NCBI GenBank assembly: GCA_036269915.1
Contig: DATBDM010000146.1
Span: 1-16,075, forward strand
Origin: DATBDM01 sp036269915
Lineage (GTDB): Bacteria; Actinomycetota; Thermoleophilia; Solirubrobacterales; Solirubrobacteraceae
Direction of reading: 5' to 3'
DNA: 16,075 nucleotides
Both the position numbers and the translations under genes were made by a program. Shown here in pieces: positions 15,297 to 16,075 of the stretch (the stretch's first letter is position 1; each line of letters opens with the position of its first letter). Below the pieces are notes generated by a model, which was given only the letters and a program-made list of their open reading frames with translations, was not told the origin of the DNA and made no database searches.

Positions 15297-16075
15297 ATGG
15301 ACGTGGTGATCGTCGGGGCGGGGACGTTCGGGGCCTCGCTCGCATGGACCCTCGCGCGGCGCGGCGACTCCGTGACCCTGGTCGACCAGTTCGAGCCCGG
15401 CGACCGGCGGGCGACGTCGGGCGGGGAGACGCGGCTGATCCGCTGCGCGCACGGCGACGACGCCGACTACACCGCGATGGCGCGCCGCGCCCGCACGCTC
15501 TGGCGCGAGCTCGAGGCCGAGACGGGGGAGACGCTGCTCGTCGAGTGCGGCATGGCCTGGTTCGCCCATGGCGAGGTGGGCTGGGAGGCCGACTCGATGC
15601 GGCGGATGGCCGATCAGGGCATCCCGGTCGAGCGGCTCGATCCCGCCGCGGCCGAGCGCCTCTACCCCAGCCTCGGCACCGGCGACCTCGCCTGGGTGCT
15701 CTACGAGCCCGAGGCCGGCGTACTGCGCGCCCAGCGCTCCGTCCGCGCGCTCGCGCGTGCCGCGCAGGCGCACGGCGCGACGCTGCGGCGGGGCCGCGCC
15801 ACGCCCGGCGAGGACGGCAGCGTCCGGCTCCCCGACGGCACCCGGCTCGACGGCGATGCCGTCGTCTGGGCCTGCGGCGGCTGGCTCGGCGGCCTGTTCG
15901 GCGAGCTCGCCGCGCTGCGCGTCACCTGCCAGGAGCTCGTCTTCCTCGACGGCGGCCCCGCCTGGGCGCAGCCCGGCCTCCCCGGCTGGGTCGACTACGA
16001 CCGTGCGATGTACGGCACCGCCGACCTCGACGGGCTCGGCGTGAAGGTCGCGCTCGACACCGAGGGCCCGCCGCT
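15297..16075 (+). CDS. FAD-dependent amine oxidoreductase, SolA/monomeric sarcosine oxidase-like (partial, runs off the window)
   Basis: The first 259 codons are present and the frame is open to the window end. The N-terminus MDVVIVGAGTFGASLAWTLARRG is a Rossmann FAD-binding motif (G7-x-G9-x2-G12). The acidic residue ending the second strand is in TLVDQFEPG. SGGETRLIRCAHGDDADYTAMARRARTLWRELE matches the SolA/MSOX group, where this segment contacts the flavin. WACGGWLGGLFG is the second dinucleotide-binding strand. Family members oxidise N-methyl or other secondary amino acids, releasing hydrogen peroxide; the substrate here is undetermined. The ATG at 15297 has no good ribosome site. A link to the purine genes is not shown. 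Confidence 0.85.
   Translation, partial: MDVVIVGAGTFGASLAWTLARRGDSVTLVDQFEPGDRRATSGGETRLIRCAHGDDADYTAMARRARTLWRELEAETGETLLVECGMAWFAHGEVGWEADSMRRMADQGIPVERLDPAAAERLYPSLGTGDLAWVLYEPEAGVLRAQRSVRALARAAQAHGATLRRGRATPGEDGSVRLPDGTRLDGDAVVWACGGWLGGLFGELAALRVTCQELVFLDGGPAWAQPGLPGWVDYDRAMYGTADLDGLGVKVALDTEGPP

Overview
The window is very GC-rich DNA with tightly packed, mostly overlapping genes. GC-ending codons dominate, GTG starts are common and intergenic gaps are short. This points to a high-GC actinobacterium; the gene style would suit Thermoleophilia/Solirubrobacterales, but that is an inference and no marker gene is present. No tRNA, rRNA, CRISPR, insertion sequence or phage gene was seen.

Layout. 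(1) Positions 1-1482 (+): the tail of an unidentified gene, then a CHAD-domain protein and a separate CYTH-domain triphosphatase, a pair linked to polyphosphate biology. (2) Positions 1464-3571 (-): a two-gene unit encoding 8-oxoguanine deaminase and (S)-ureidoglycine aminohydrolase, joined by an ATGA overlap. (3) Positions 3713-8665 (+): a complete BMP-type ABC importer in the order lipoprotein, double ATPase, permease, permease, with every junction overlapping by 4 bp. (4) Positions 8662-10365 (-): adenine deaminase. (5) Positions 10413-14153 (+): a three-subunit xanthine dehydrogenase (FAD, 2Fe-2S and molybdopterin subunits) followed by a coupled 81-residue protein of unknown function. (6) Positions 14150-15234 (-): a histidine phosphatase and a GNAT acetyltransferase, joined by a GTGA overlap. 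(7) Position 15297 to the end (+): the N-terminal part of a SolA/sarcosine-oxidase-like FAD amine oxidase, divergent from the phosphatase across a perfect 18-bp hairpin.

Regions 2-5 read as a purine scavenging and degradation island. The importer probably brings in a nucleoside, purine base or related compound. Adenine deaminase makes hypoxanthine, xanthine dehydrogenase oxidises hypoxanthine and xanthine to urate, and 8-oxoguanine deaminase makes urate from 8-oxoguanine. Ureidoglycine aminohydrolase acts late in the same route, releasing ammonia from ureidoglycine. The steps between urate and ureidoglycine (urate oxidase, hydroxyisourate hydrolase, OHCU decarboxylase, allantoinase, allantoate amidohydrolase) and any regulator are not in the window.

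No clearly new multi-gene system was found. The most unusual items are the nested perfect hairpin placed 10 nt from two divergent start codons, the uncharacterised small protein coupled to xanthine dehydrogenase, the pairing of 8-oxoguanine deaminase with a ureide enzyme, and the fact that all three convergent gene pairs overlap, two of them sharing one CTAG as both stop codons.
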